Below are positions 33,201-43,659 of a DNA stretch of 64,000 nt, in pieces (position 1 is the first letter of the stretch; each line of letters opens with the position of its first letter). The position numbers and the translations under genes were made by a program. The notes under the pieces were generated by a model. The model searched no databases. It was given only the letters and a program-made list of their open reading frames with translations, and was not told where the DNA came from. Origin of the DNA: Bimastos eiseni (taxonomy: Eukaryota > Annelida > Clitellata > Crassiclitellata > Lumbricidae); assembly GCA_959347315.1 (NCBI GenBank), contig OY365806.1:33162054-33226053 (forward strand), in the 5' to 3' direction.

Positions 33201-36200
33201 GCTCCACTGTGATTGCTGAAGGCAGAGAGCGGCGAAGGATGCATTGTACAGGGCAAGGAAATCAACTGCAAAAAACGACAACATTATATATGTCTTAATA
33301 TGAAGTCGTGTAGTTGGGAATTCACTGCCTAGTTCTGCAAATTATCAATTCAATGTGATGTCATTCAGGGGTAAACTTAAGAGTTAAGACTCCTCTGTTT
33401 CATCTTGTTTACCCATTGACCCATTGTTGTTTGACTTGGGTTTCCTTAAACCTTCTTGAACAAATCATAATGTGTTACTACAGTATCACTTCAAGCAACC
33501 TTTGACTTTTCCTTCTGCGTCACAATAGTGATTAGCTCTGATTAATTCAGGCTGGAGATAAACTGATACCGGATAAATATATATAAAAATAGTGTAATGT
33601 AAATAAGTAGGCCTAAATATGTTGCATACGTACATACATAATGAACCGAGACAAACGCTCGAAGTAGAATTTTATTTAGTTCATTTCTACTTCCAGGGTC
33701 TAAAAGCATCATCTCCTCAGCGTGTGAAGCACGCCGTCCAATTCTTGCGGCATTGTTCCAACAACGTCCGGCCTCGACAATTAACCTTCTGCAGTCTCTG
33801 TATCTATCTCTTTCTCACTCACTCCCTCCCTCACTCAATCTGACTCTACATCGTCGTATTTCTATTACTCGCATCCCTTCTCATCTCTCCCACCCTCCCT
33901 GTCTGTATCATTCTCTCTTCTCGTCTCCGTGCCCCATCCCTGTTACTACCTCCTCCTCCCCGTAGCTTCTCCCGCTCTTTCATCCTTTCTGCCATTAAGC
34001 CCTTTCCAATCTTGCCTTTCGTTTATGTCTCTCTGTCTACCTTCTCTGACCCTTTCTCCCTCCTCCCTGCAGCGCTTCGTTTGTTCTGCTCCGTTTGCCT
34101 TTCTGTCTCGTAAGTTAACGTAGGGAACAGCTTCCATTCTGCGGCTGATGACTCATAATGAATCTGAAGCTGATCAGAGGCCTAACGACGTCGAGCAACA
34201 CAAGATCACGAAATCATCATGTTCATCACGGTCGTCGTATTCGTCATTCACAATGAAATTGTCATCATAATAATAATTCGTTGAGCAAAATAAATTCTCA
34301 TATTCTCATACAAAGATGAGTCTGTTAATTGTATGTTAATTGTATGTGGCGCCAATAAGGATTGCGATTACAGAGAGGGGACACGTTATAAGTTTGTCTC
34401 TCATATTTCTTGCCCCTCTCATTGGGTATCTCCCCACCCCCTGGGTATCCCCCCACCCCCCATCTCTCAAACGAGATCGCCGACTCTGCGATGAGTCGAA
34501 CAATTTTTCTTGATCGACTCATTCGATCGATCACATGGAATATTTTTACGGCTAGTGGTTGAATTCACCTCGGATTTTAAGCTCCTTGCGTTCAATCCTT
34601 ACGCAACTGCGCAGGCTGCACACTTTGACCTACCAGCCACGGATTTCAATTCTTAAGTTAACGGAAATGCTCGCGCGTGACTGTCTTTGAAAATCCTTAT
34701 GGTCGTCGTTTGCATCAAATTACCACTTTGTCTTTGAAATTCCAGAAGACCATTGTTATAATCAATTTATGACAAACTCTGTCATTTAAAATTCTAAAGA
34801 TTATAATCACCAACACTGTCCGTGAAATTGCAGAAAGTCATCACTACAAACTCATCAATTCGTTTGAGAAATTCCAACAAGACTTATCATAACAAATCAG
34901 TGTTCCCTCTGGAAAACCGTGAAAGTCCTTTCGTTATCATCAACATATCAATGAAATCTCGAACGCTCACTGTCGTCGCTAAACGCCCTATCATACAAAA
35001 GTCCTAGAAATCGGATTTGAACTGAACGTGCACATGTGGAAGAGAACACTGCTAAAAAGCCCTTCCAGCTGAAACCACGGACTATGCAACCGAGGATTCT
35101 GATAGATGGTGATCATCCGCAACCAGGTATACTTCAATCTCCGTGATCCAGGCAAGCTGCATTCAACGCGGAAGACGAAGATGACAGCGACAGAACAACA
35201 ACAGAATTGAGCCTCCGAAGGCCAGGTGCGCTCTCTGTACACGCGGAGACAACAACAAGCCGACTCTTAAACGATCCGCACAAGATCATGGACTGCTTTC
35301 AATGGTAATCGTACAGAAGGAGAAAGTGCGAGTCGATATTGACGATGCTAAAAATTAATTAAGGAACTCAGGAACTAAAGACAATGTAAGGTAGCTATAT
35401 TTTTGGAGCTACGGAAGTTAACCATTAATCAGCACATTAATCGTTAATTAATTTTAATGCTACCTCAGTTCAGTGTGAGATACCTTTTTTTTAGCTCTGC
35501 CGGTTATAAAAATATTATTGACAGCAAAACTTATTGAGAAATGCATTTACATTTAATCAGAGTTGCCTATTAATTAATAGTTAATTCTTAAATAGTTAAC
35601 AATTAAATTTTTTTAGTCGCTTAACAGCTTAACGCGTCATTGACACAGTCCTACTATATTTATATAGCGCTCTTTGAGTGTTATCAACTCACTTTCGTAA
35701 CGCCGTTATCAATTATCATAGGCCTGTTCCATTGTCATTAATTCGTATTTTCGAATTACTTCGTCTCAATACGTTTCCTATGTGTTACGCATTATCATTA
35801 TCACATGGTGCTACGAAACGCTCTTCTGCCATGGGTCGGATTGGTTCTGATGCGACAACGGTCAATGTATGACCTATGCATTTGGCACCGGCGCAATAGA
35901 AGTTAAAATTACACTGCAGAAGATGTCAATTGAAATTGTGGTCAAATTCTAGTCTAAAAATTGAATTCTGCAGCGTTGTAAACTTGTAATTATAATGCGC
36001 GATGCGTTGTCACAATCAGTTGCAGAATTCTAGTCCGTGGTTTGGGTTCATAACCATTGGAAAGCAGTCTACGTTGCTCGACACCGCTTAGTCATGGCAA
36101 CCCAAGCGATCAATCGATGGACGCAGCAGCAGCAGCAGCAGCTACGGCGGCGCTGCCAGCCGTTGGATCCTCGGCCGGTAGATGCTTCGGCCATCTAGCC

Positions 36201-38724
36201 AGCGAACGAACGAAGGACACAACGCAGGGTGCGGATCGATAGGTCCAGGACAGCGTTGTTACGATCGGCGCACGTACGGCGGCCCAGTTGGCGCTTTGCT
36301 TGTGCCTGTTGTGTGAGGGAGGAGACAGAAGATGACAGAGACACAGACACAGAGAGAGAGGGGGGAATAAAAGGTCATTGCACCCTGGCTGGAAGGAAGC
36401 ATTTAGTTCATTCACTCAATCATTATCTTTCATGCATCCGTCAGTTCTTCCATCAATCCAATCACTTAGGCCACTTCATAATATTCACGCGTTCATTCAT
36501 TCATTCGTTCGTTCGTTCGTTCATTCATTCATTCAACAAGCAAATCTCACTCTTATCTTATCCTCTTAGAACTCTTATATCAATCATTCGATTCGATTGA
36601 TAATTGATTCATCCAATAAATCAATCGACTGATGAATCCCTCATCGAATCAATTAATCACTCAATTGATCAATAAAACGTGCCCTACTAAACCACAATCA
36701 AATCACCAAGAATCGAGAGCAAAAAGGGAAGTGTGGGAGGAAGAGGAGTTGCTTGCTTGATTGCTTGCTTGCTTGCTTACTTACTTATTTACTTACGGAG
36801 CTAGAAGTCAGTGAAGTCAGCGCCCTTACCTCGCCATCGACACCGGTGACTCACTCGCTTCTCAAGGTCTTACCCTTCCTTCAACGCTTCCCTCCCTCCC
36901 TCTCTCTCGGCCAACGGGACCAGAGTAGCAGCGATGACTCATTCAATTGGCCGCAGAAGCTCGGCAAAGCAATCCGTCCACGCAAACACACAACGAACCA
37001 ACGAAGGCCAGTCCAACCGATGATGAGTCATAATCGCAACCAGACACCAGGCAGTCAGAACGTGCGACACAGTCAGTAAGCGGCCTGTCTGCCTTCCTGC
37101 CTGGTTGTCCATTTATCGTCTGTCTATGTCTTTACCTAAATATGCCCTACGTGTTTATCTTGCTTGGGTGTCTTTCTGAGTTCGTCTGTGTGTCTATTTT
37201 CTCTAAAGCTTACCGTAAATGTCCATGTGGATGGTCGGTTGCAAGTCCGTCTGTCCTTCTGTGCGTTCGTCTGTCAGCATGGCAAAGCCCCATTAAACCC
37301 TCTACTCCCGACAACAAATCAGTTCAATGGTTTGAGAGAGTTTCCGCGCACTGAGTGCGAATAGAAATGACGAACGACTCGCAGCTGCGTGACATATGAA
37401 GGGAATTGAAGACAATAGCCATTAGTTTGGCTCAGTACACCTGCACTGTTGGCGCCTCAACCGCCGTCAGATGTCTCCATGAGTAATAGTTACCTACCAG
37501 TTAGTTATTCATGTGAGAAACATAGGGGACATCATACTCTAGTCTACACAAACACACACCCGCAAGTGGTATCCCCAGATCCAATTGACACTGACACAGG
37601 TAGATATCTAATATAAAACTTCATTTAATCTACAGTTGAAAGAAATTAACCTAATCTAATCTTCTTTGACCTAATGTAATAAATATATTTTACAGTAACT
37701 AATTTAATTCAATAGGCCTATACTGAATATCTGTGACCGATAACTATTCTAACATAATGAAACTCAGCTAATTGTTTATAAAAAAATTAATCTAATCTAA
37801 TCCATTCTGAACTAATATCATCTTTTGGTTGATATAGTTCCATTTATATTATAATCCATAAGTACGAGTTCAAAGCAACATTGCCCCATGTAAAGTGATA
37901 ACAGTGTGATTGTAATAATACAGGCAAGATAAAAAAATTCAGCATTTATGTACGTAAGCAAGTATGCATTTATGTATGCGTGCAGTAAGGTACATAATTA
38001 TGTCTCTAAAAAGTATGCATTTAAGTATCAATAAAGAAACTGTGCTACTAATTATTTACGTATGTCTGATTCTATGCATATAAATTCTCATAAATTTCTT
38101 TTACCTTGTGGACATAAAACAATAATTATCAATAATTATTGATAAATACATTGATAGATTTAGCCTATGTATGCAGTTAAATATGCCAAACAAGGTTTTA
38201 CATAATTTAATTTAGTGACATAACTTCACATTTTGGGCCCCTGTATGAATGTATTACAATGCATAACTAAGATGTATTCATTCATTGATAGCATTCACAT
38301 AGCGCCATACTTTATGTAAATGTTTGTGACATAAGCCCAGGAGGAGAGCTTTTACCAATCTGTTCATACTTCAAGATCTGAACATGCCTTTATGCAGATT
38401 CTGCAATGGATCCTTCTGCAATTGCAGGCCCTTATGTTTATAGTAACGCAAGTGTTTACATTACATTACGTGCTCTTCAAAGGGGTACGGCATAGGCTCA
38501 CGCACACCACTCGATTTTTGTACGGATTAAGTTATACGAGTAAAGGCGTAAATTACATAATAAATTAGAAATGTTAAAAACGTTACCTTGACTACATTAG
38601 ACAGCAACAGCGATGCAATCTGATTAGGTGCTATAAACTTCCTGAAACTGTCCGTACGTTCGACGCTCGGCACGTTCCTGAAGCTCGACGTGAACATAAC
38701 ATTACCGGACAACCTATCGGTCAT
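27287..38724 (-). CDS. DUSP8/16-like: Dual-specificity MAP kinase phosphatase, DUSP8/DUSP16-like
   Basis: Removes phosphate from Thr and Tyr of MAP kinases; the DUSP8/16 group prefers JNK and p38 (family knowledge). Minus-strand exons in reading order: 38724-38587 (ATG), 33265-33053, 32092-31945, 31064-30941, 30598-29891, 27857-27287 (stop). The last five are phase-consistent (588 codons with stop). The catalytic domain opens with SQPCLPVANIGPTKILPYLF and includes QNGIAYVLNVS, an Asp loop (PINDSYSDK), the signature HCLAGVSRS, then KRPTISPNFNFLGQLFEYEK; all closely match DUSP16/DUSP8. The long C-terminal tail is Ser/Pro/Thr-rich and contains ARKSRSLEDIL. The first exon (FRKFIAPNQIASLLLSNVVK) resembles the start of the CH2 domain, but the remaining 90-100 CH2 residues were not found. 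Family placement is sure; exon 1 is less so. Confidence 0.85.
28216..28535. mobile_element. hAT-type MITE, 320 bp, 8-bp target duplication
   Basis: Starts TAGGGCTGTCGCTAACGAGT and ends with imperfect inverted complement (ACTCGTGGCAGTTCTA). It is flanked by GTCACAGT at 28208-28215 and 28536-28543. The ends contain repeated GAGTACTCGAGTACTC words, the same style of end-array as the TATCGCGATAC family. It lies in the last intron of the DUSP gene. Confidence 0.9.
29028..29420 (+). mobile_element. LINE C-terminal fragment
   Basis: Plus-strand pieces in shifting frames (LQSVLNCATWQSNQ, APLAHFNNRIKFKILLCQ, then a VRWSFPLEQSS-type block) resemble the CR1 'IQSVLNAAARLV...RIxFKIxxLVF...' tail. Broken by frameshifts and stops. 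Confidence 0.6.
30941..31064 (-). CDS. DUSP8/16-like: DUSP catalytic-signature exon
   Basis: This 124-nt exon holds the phosphatase P-loop HCLAGVSRS, with nucleophilic Cys and the binding Arg intact, followed by AYMMHSLGMSMDEAYR. It starts after TTTCAG at 31064 and ends AG before GTTTGTG at 30941, so the arginine codon is completed in the next exon. The key catalytic residues are present, so the product should be an active enzyme rather than a pseudophosphatase. Confidence 0.9.
33266..38586. other. Large first intron of the DUSP gene
   Basis: No exon could be assigned here. It holds a pyrimidine-rich plus-strand tract (33780-34080), a (CAG)6 run at 36125-36142, ATTC/GTTC tetranucleotide repeats at about 36490-36535, GCTT/ACTT repeats near 36750-36797, and a locally GC-rich block 36050-37080. 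Short open frames such as 36057-36242 (polyalanine from the CAG run) lack other support. Confidence 0.5.
38587..38724 (-). CDS. DUSP8/16-like: Probable first coding exon of the DUSP gene
   Basis: A 46-codon open stretch from ATG at 38724 to a GTAACG donor. Its last 20 residues, FRKFIAPNQIASLLLSNVVK, resemble the opening of the MKP rhodanese/CH2 domain, where a similar segment precedes the L-L-I-D-S-R strand. The phase-0 end matches the phase-0 start of the 33265-33053 exon. The link is inference: direct joining would leave out most of the CH2 fold, so an unrecognised exon may lie between. Confidence 0.55.
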
Positions 38725-39323
38725 GTAGGAATGACGAAACTGAAGTATTCTTAGGTACGGATTTCACAGTACTTCGTCGGAAAGGGCTTTTACGACTTCT
38801 GTTCCAACGCTCCCTAAGCTGAGAAACACGCTTTTATCAAATGAAGGCACGTGTGGCGACGATGACTTGCCCGAATGAGTCATTTTGCTGTTGTGTGGGG
38901 AAGGGGTGGCACGCATCGCAACAGGCCGATCAAAACCAAAGCAGCAGAAATTAGCTCGAGGAGACGACTGCGTCGGTCGATGAGAGAAAATAGTTGCGAG
39001 AAGAAATTAGTCGATTCGTTTACAAGTTTGAGCAAGTAGTAACAGATCATACATATGCCAAAATCAGTCACTTATGAGTAGTCTTCTCTGTGTTTTGTCA
39101 CCATGTTTGGCATTAGATGTTTGGTGGCCATGACTCAGCAGTCTGATTGGTCAGCCGTTGAACAGCTGATTGGAAATTCCAATATTGAATCCTTGGGTCC
39201 TATGAGGACCTATTAAAGATTCCTTGTCGTAAATTCGTTATCGCTAACTCATAGGCGTCTAGCCAAAACAACTGATAGGCAGAGGTTCAAGATCCAGAAA
39301 GTCTGATAGATAGACCTAGTCAA

Positions 39324-39575
39324 ACCAAAGATGGTAGAGTCGTTGACTAAGATATGACACTTCCTATCTCGCTGTGTATTTGGTTTGTTTGGTGGTCAAA
39401 GCACACAGACCACTTCTCCATTCGCTACGCGGCGCGGTTGACGCCACGCCAGCCGCGACACGTAGCGACTGGAGAAGCAACAACAATCGATTCAAAGGTA
39501 GATGGTGTAAATATTCAGATACTCAGCGGAGATATGAAGTGTCACATCTTAGTCTACGACTCTACCATCTTTGGT
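39324..39575. mobile_element. Foldback (fully palindromic) element
   Basis: The left arm from 39324 (ACCAAAGATGGTAGAGTCG...) is complementary to the right arm ending at 39575, with only a few mismatches over about 45 bp. The pairing continues inward through CTTCTCCATTCGCTACG and CGTAGCGACTGGAGAAG, so almost the whole 252 bp can fold on itself. Confidence 0.85.
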
Positions 39576-39586
39576 CAGACGGTTAA

Positions 39587-39800
39587 GGGGCCGTCCACAT
39601 ATTACGTACGCAACAAGGGAGGGTTTCGAATTTCGGCCATAATGCGTACGGGTGGCGGGGGGCGTATGGGGAAGAGGGGTCCCGAAAATATGTATGTACG
39701 ACGCAAATATAAGTGTCTAATTATGATGCCCACAATACGGAATATGAAAATGAGAACTGTTAACCCAATCACAGACTATATTCCTGCTTAATCAGAGCAT
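39587..39800. mobile_element. 5' part of a GC-ended MITE (copy 1)
   Basis: Starts GGGGCCGTCCACATATTACG, directly after GGTTAA, and matches the left half of the complete copy at 54052-54543, including the AATCACAGACTATATTCCTGC block. The right half is missing. Confidence 0.75.
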
Positions 39801-40008
39801 TAATTCATTCATTTGGTTAAACAAAATTTTTACTGAATTCCTTTCCTTCATTCATTTCGCAACTTTTCTGCAACTGCCCTGAAAATGTCTGCTCATTTGA
39901 CAGAGCGTTAAACCATCAACCCTACAGGAATATCCCCGAATCAGACACTCCCCACTCCCTTATATTGGACCTATAGCAAGTACGGTTAGGTTTGAGGGTC
40001 ACGTACGT

Positions 40009-42215
40009 CAGCGGTTCTCAACCTGTTTGACACGGGGACCCACTTTGCAGTATCTAGATCCTAACGAGACCCACCATTCCAAAATCTGGGAGCATGTATG
40101 TATGTATGTAGGACCCTATTAGGCAATTTACATGGCGCTTATAAGAACCTCTCGAATGGGCTAAACGTAGCTACCCAATAGATTTAGACAAATGCGATTT
40201 GAGTAATTTAGAAAAGTTGGCTGCAAACATTGCAATGTTGCGAAGTTGTAACGGAACAGCGTTCCAGTATGATGGTCCAATGCATGAGAAGGCACGGTTT
40301 GTCCGGATCGATGTACGGGAGCGCTGGACCATCAAGTACCCACGAGCCGCAGCACGCAAGGATCGACGACCTGGCTGGCTGGAGACGGGAAGACAGAGCT
40401 TTCTGATGACCACCGATATCCGTCCCATAAGGATGATCTTGAATGTGATCCTATCCTCAACCGGGAGCAAGTGCAGTGTGTCATGCGTGTGGCTTGAAAT
40501 ATGAGAGTATTTTGGCAGCTTGGCAACGACGTTGAGAACGGATTGAAGCTGTCTTATCCCCGGAACTTTGGCAGACCCGCACGGACACCATTGTAGTAGT
40601 CCAAGCGAGTCAGCGCGAAAGAGTGGGCAATAGGAGTTATAGCGGCGTCAATTGACAGATTTCGCCGAATGACTCTAATCTGGCGCAATTGATAAAAGCA
40701 AGACCTGCACAGGGAACTGACATGTTCCTCTAAGGACAGGTCTTGATCCAGAAGAACTCCCAGGTCCCGGACGACGCGTTGAACCTTCCAATGAGGAAAT
40801 GCTGCTTTAATCGCCTCCTGGTCAACCCTCGAACGTGCTTGTCTCTTGCCCAGCCATATAAATTCAGTTTTATCCGGGTTCAATCTTAGCCGATTGGAGG
40901 ACATCCAAATCTGCACTTACTCCACAATTGCCAAGATGACACGCACTTCAGTGCCTCAGATGGGCGGCATGTCAAGTACAGTTGGGAGTCGTCGGCGTAT
41001 TGATGAACCCGGGCTCCAAGAGCACATATTATTATCAGTGGTTGAAGTGGTTTGGGTGAGCAGTGGGAACTCCCTAGTTCGAGTTGACCATGTACCCATT
41101 GTTCTAGCTACACAATAATTGTAGGCCTATACGCTGTGACTGGATCAAACCTTGTGGCTCCTTCGAGGATGGAACGTCTGCCTTTAACAGGGCTCTCCAG
41201 ACAATATCATTCAAGGCGAAGTATAGGGCCGTTCTTCCTGTCGAATGTCTGCAAACAAGACCGTGATGTCCTCCCGGGTCAGCGGTTTCTCCACACTGAC
41301 ATTGATGCGGCGCACAGATGTTGAGTCCCAGGCGAAAGCCCAACGCCACCCTCACGGCCTCATTGCTCCCATCCTCATTAGCCCTTCCCTCCATTCTAAT
41401 CCTCGCCCATCATCCTCTGCCCTCCCCATTATTGTAGTGATCCGTTAACATACCCGGTTTAAGGCCTTATAGGCCTACATGTTGTTAGTGTAAAGCTGCT
41501 GAGAAGCGGACAGCAAACACACTGTAATAAGTAATTCTAAATAAGACTCATAAGAGTCATGACTTAGTTGTCGTTACCGAACGGACGTTCCCAAGAAGAG
41601 TTTTATTGGAACAAATGCGTTCCGAGGGTTCCATTGCATTGTGAGCAGTCGGAACGCAGACACAGGATTTCTAGGGCAGTGGGAACGCCGTTCCCACCCA
41701 CTTTAAACCTGCATATTATATGATCTTTGTTAAACCAACAGGTAACGCATCAATGCATTGTACGACTAACCATGATAGCGTATAACAAAACTATAAATAA
41801 ATCATAAAAAATTACATAATGTGATAAAAAATAATATTAAAAAAACCTTTATTGTTTGACTCAGATTGAGACATAAAAACTGTTAATGAGATGGCGGGGC
41901 TTGCATTCTGGTCAGATGTACAGTAACCTAAGTCAATACGTGGGCTGATGTTGGTTAGACACAAACTAAGTCATTATTTACACAGAGCCTATTCCTATAA
42001 TTATTTAGTCTTGAGTGTAATCATAGCTGAACAGCCGGTCTCACAGATATACGCGTAGTTTCAACTGACCGCAACACTGACAAGGCAACGATCTATAGAA
42101 AATATAGCGCATTACATTCACGTGACAATATTTTTCAGTGGAAAAAATGCGATTTCAAAGAAAAGTTGGCGACCCACTTGGATATCCTTTGCGACTCACA
42201 GGTTGAGAATCACTC
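40009..42215. mobile_element. hAT-like element carrying a dead LINE
   Basis: The left end CAGCGGTTCTCAACCTG and right end CAGGTTGAGAATCACTC are inverted repeats with a few mismatches; just inside both lie matching GACCCACTT blocks. Flanks ACGTACGT (40001-40008) and ACGTATAT (42216-42223) agree at 6 of 8 positions, consistent with an aged 8-bp target duplication. The ends resemble those of hAT (Charlie-type) elements. A LINE fragment fills 40160-41400. Confidence 0.7.
40160..41400 (-). mobile_element. LINE reverse transcriptase, frameshifted
   Basis: On the minus strand: a RLGLNICAPHQCQCGETADP block (41394-41104) typical of the C-terminus of another retroelement type, then the catalytic VHQYADDSQLYLTC (about 41015-40970), SNRLRLNPDKTEFIWLGKRQ (from about 40900), VVRDLGVLLDQDLSLEEHVS, and finally RAFSCIGPSYWNAVPLQLRN (about 40310-40250). 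The YADD core is intact, but frame changes between blocks show it is inactive. The first block may come from a different element. Confidence 0.8.
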
Positions 42216-43260
42216 ACGTATATAATGGGGGACCGAAAAGATATTATGTGATGGGATCCGAAAGGGTCAGAGTGTATGTGTCAAAACTGTCAAATGACCG
42301 TGAGACGGTTAAGAGATGGTGTGGATATGGTTTTCCTCGTTCCTCTTATCTATTCCGCTCTTCTGTAGCCTTATATCCTAGTCCAAGTGGAAGCTTATGT
42401 ACTTACCACGACTTAACTAAGGTGTCTTTTAGTGACAATCAGAACGAAGAACGAAAGAGCAGTTAACAAGTATGCCAATCATCTTTTTATTCGATGGTAA
42501 CACCTTCGTTAGGCCAAAACAGAAACCAAACGAGAAAAATGAGCAAAAGAGTAAAAAGGTGAACATGTAGGCTAGGCCTAGAGAGTTGACCTATTATAAT
42601 AGTGGTCCATAAAGCAGATTAACTTAAGTAGGAGGCCTGCACAAATGATCAAACTTGGCTATACAGACTAGCAAAGGCATAATGTTTCTTCGCTAAAACC
42701 AAGGCAGTCATTATTGTGATAGATAGCTCCATGGCCGAATATGAATTACATTTTCAGTAAAGTTCAAATTTAAATACAAATGAACGGCGACATAGGTCTA
42801 CTATTAGGCCCTATATTTCTTTTCACTGATGAATGTGTTCTTTATTATAGGCTTCTAATTGATGTGGTGTCTGATCTCTTAGCGGAATCTATCTATAGGG
42901 CCTACTACAGGCCGGAACTGTCGCATAGGCCTACAAGGGTTTAGCCTACAAAATCGCCTGCCTTGTCTTAGACAGTCGAATTTTCGTCGCATCCTGTCTT
43001 TTATACTATGGCTTTCTACTTTTCTGGTCGAAGTTGCCATTCTACAGAGTGGGCCATTAAAAAGTAACCCCTCAGGTTTTTTGCTAATATTTCGGCCAAA
43101 AGTAGAGCTTAGTAAATGAACTTTTACAGGTGCAAAGCTAATTCATATTCACACATAACGGCCAAAATTTACTAAAATATTTCAAACAGAACAAAAGTTA
43201 TACCACTTTCAATGAGTCCAACCATGGTTTTTTGACGGTTAAAAAACATTCAACACAAAA
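42216..43260. other. No recognised gene
   Basis: AT-rich non-coding sequence between the hAT-like element and the mariner-like fragment. It contains several AGGCCT words. I see no exon or element boundary that I can support. Confidence 0.5.
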
Positions 43261-43265
43261 AAGTA

Positions 43266-43650
43266 GCAAAAGCGATTTTACAAAGTCGCTTCAATTCTTT
43301 CATCGCTCTTGACATTGATCGCAGATTGTGGTATTTCTCGAGCATAGCTCCCCACACGTGATAATCCATAAGGTTCGAGTCCGGGGAGCTAGAGGCCATT
43401 GGTACTTCTCAATGAAACCTGGAGAATTGACCTTGAGCCAATCTTGCGTGAAGTGAGGGGTATACCCTGGTGCCTCGTCTTGCAGATAGATGAATCCAGC
43501 TGGCAGCAGATGCATGTAATCGGATGTTAATTGTGGAAGCAGCTACCAACGTAGGCCTAATACACAGCATCAACAGGAGCTACAACGCCCGATGAAATAT
43601 TTATCAAGTCTTCTCCTTCGTAACTGAATGGATCTACCATTGATTCCATT
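43266..43650 (-). pseudogene. mariner/Tc1-like transposase C-terminal fragment
   Basis: The minus frame 43515-43300 reads GFIYLQDEAPGYTPHFTQDW, NSPGFIEKYQWPLAP, then ITCGELCSRNTTICDQC. It parallels the 'QDGAPAHT...W...NSPGFIxKDxWPPxSPDLNPxDYHVWG' catalytic end of Tc1/mariner-type transposases, with the DYHVWG part shifted out of frame. The N-terminal half is missing. Confidence 0.75.
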
Positions 43651-43659
43651 GTGCTAACT

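Noticed and set aside
33753..34123. Overlapping Ser/Leu/Pro-rich open frames
   Set aside because: Low-complexity pyrimidine-rich tract inside the DUSP intron; no domain or splice support.
36057..36242. Open frame with a polyalanine run, possible gene start in the GC-rich block
   Set aside because: Driven by a CAG run; no downstream exon, homology or splice partner found.
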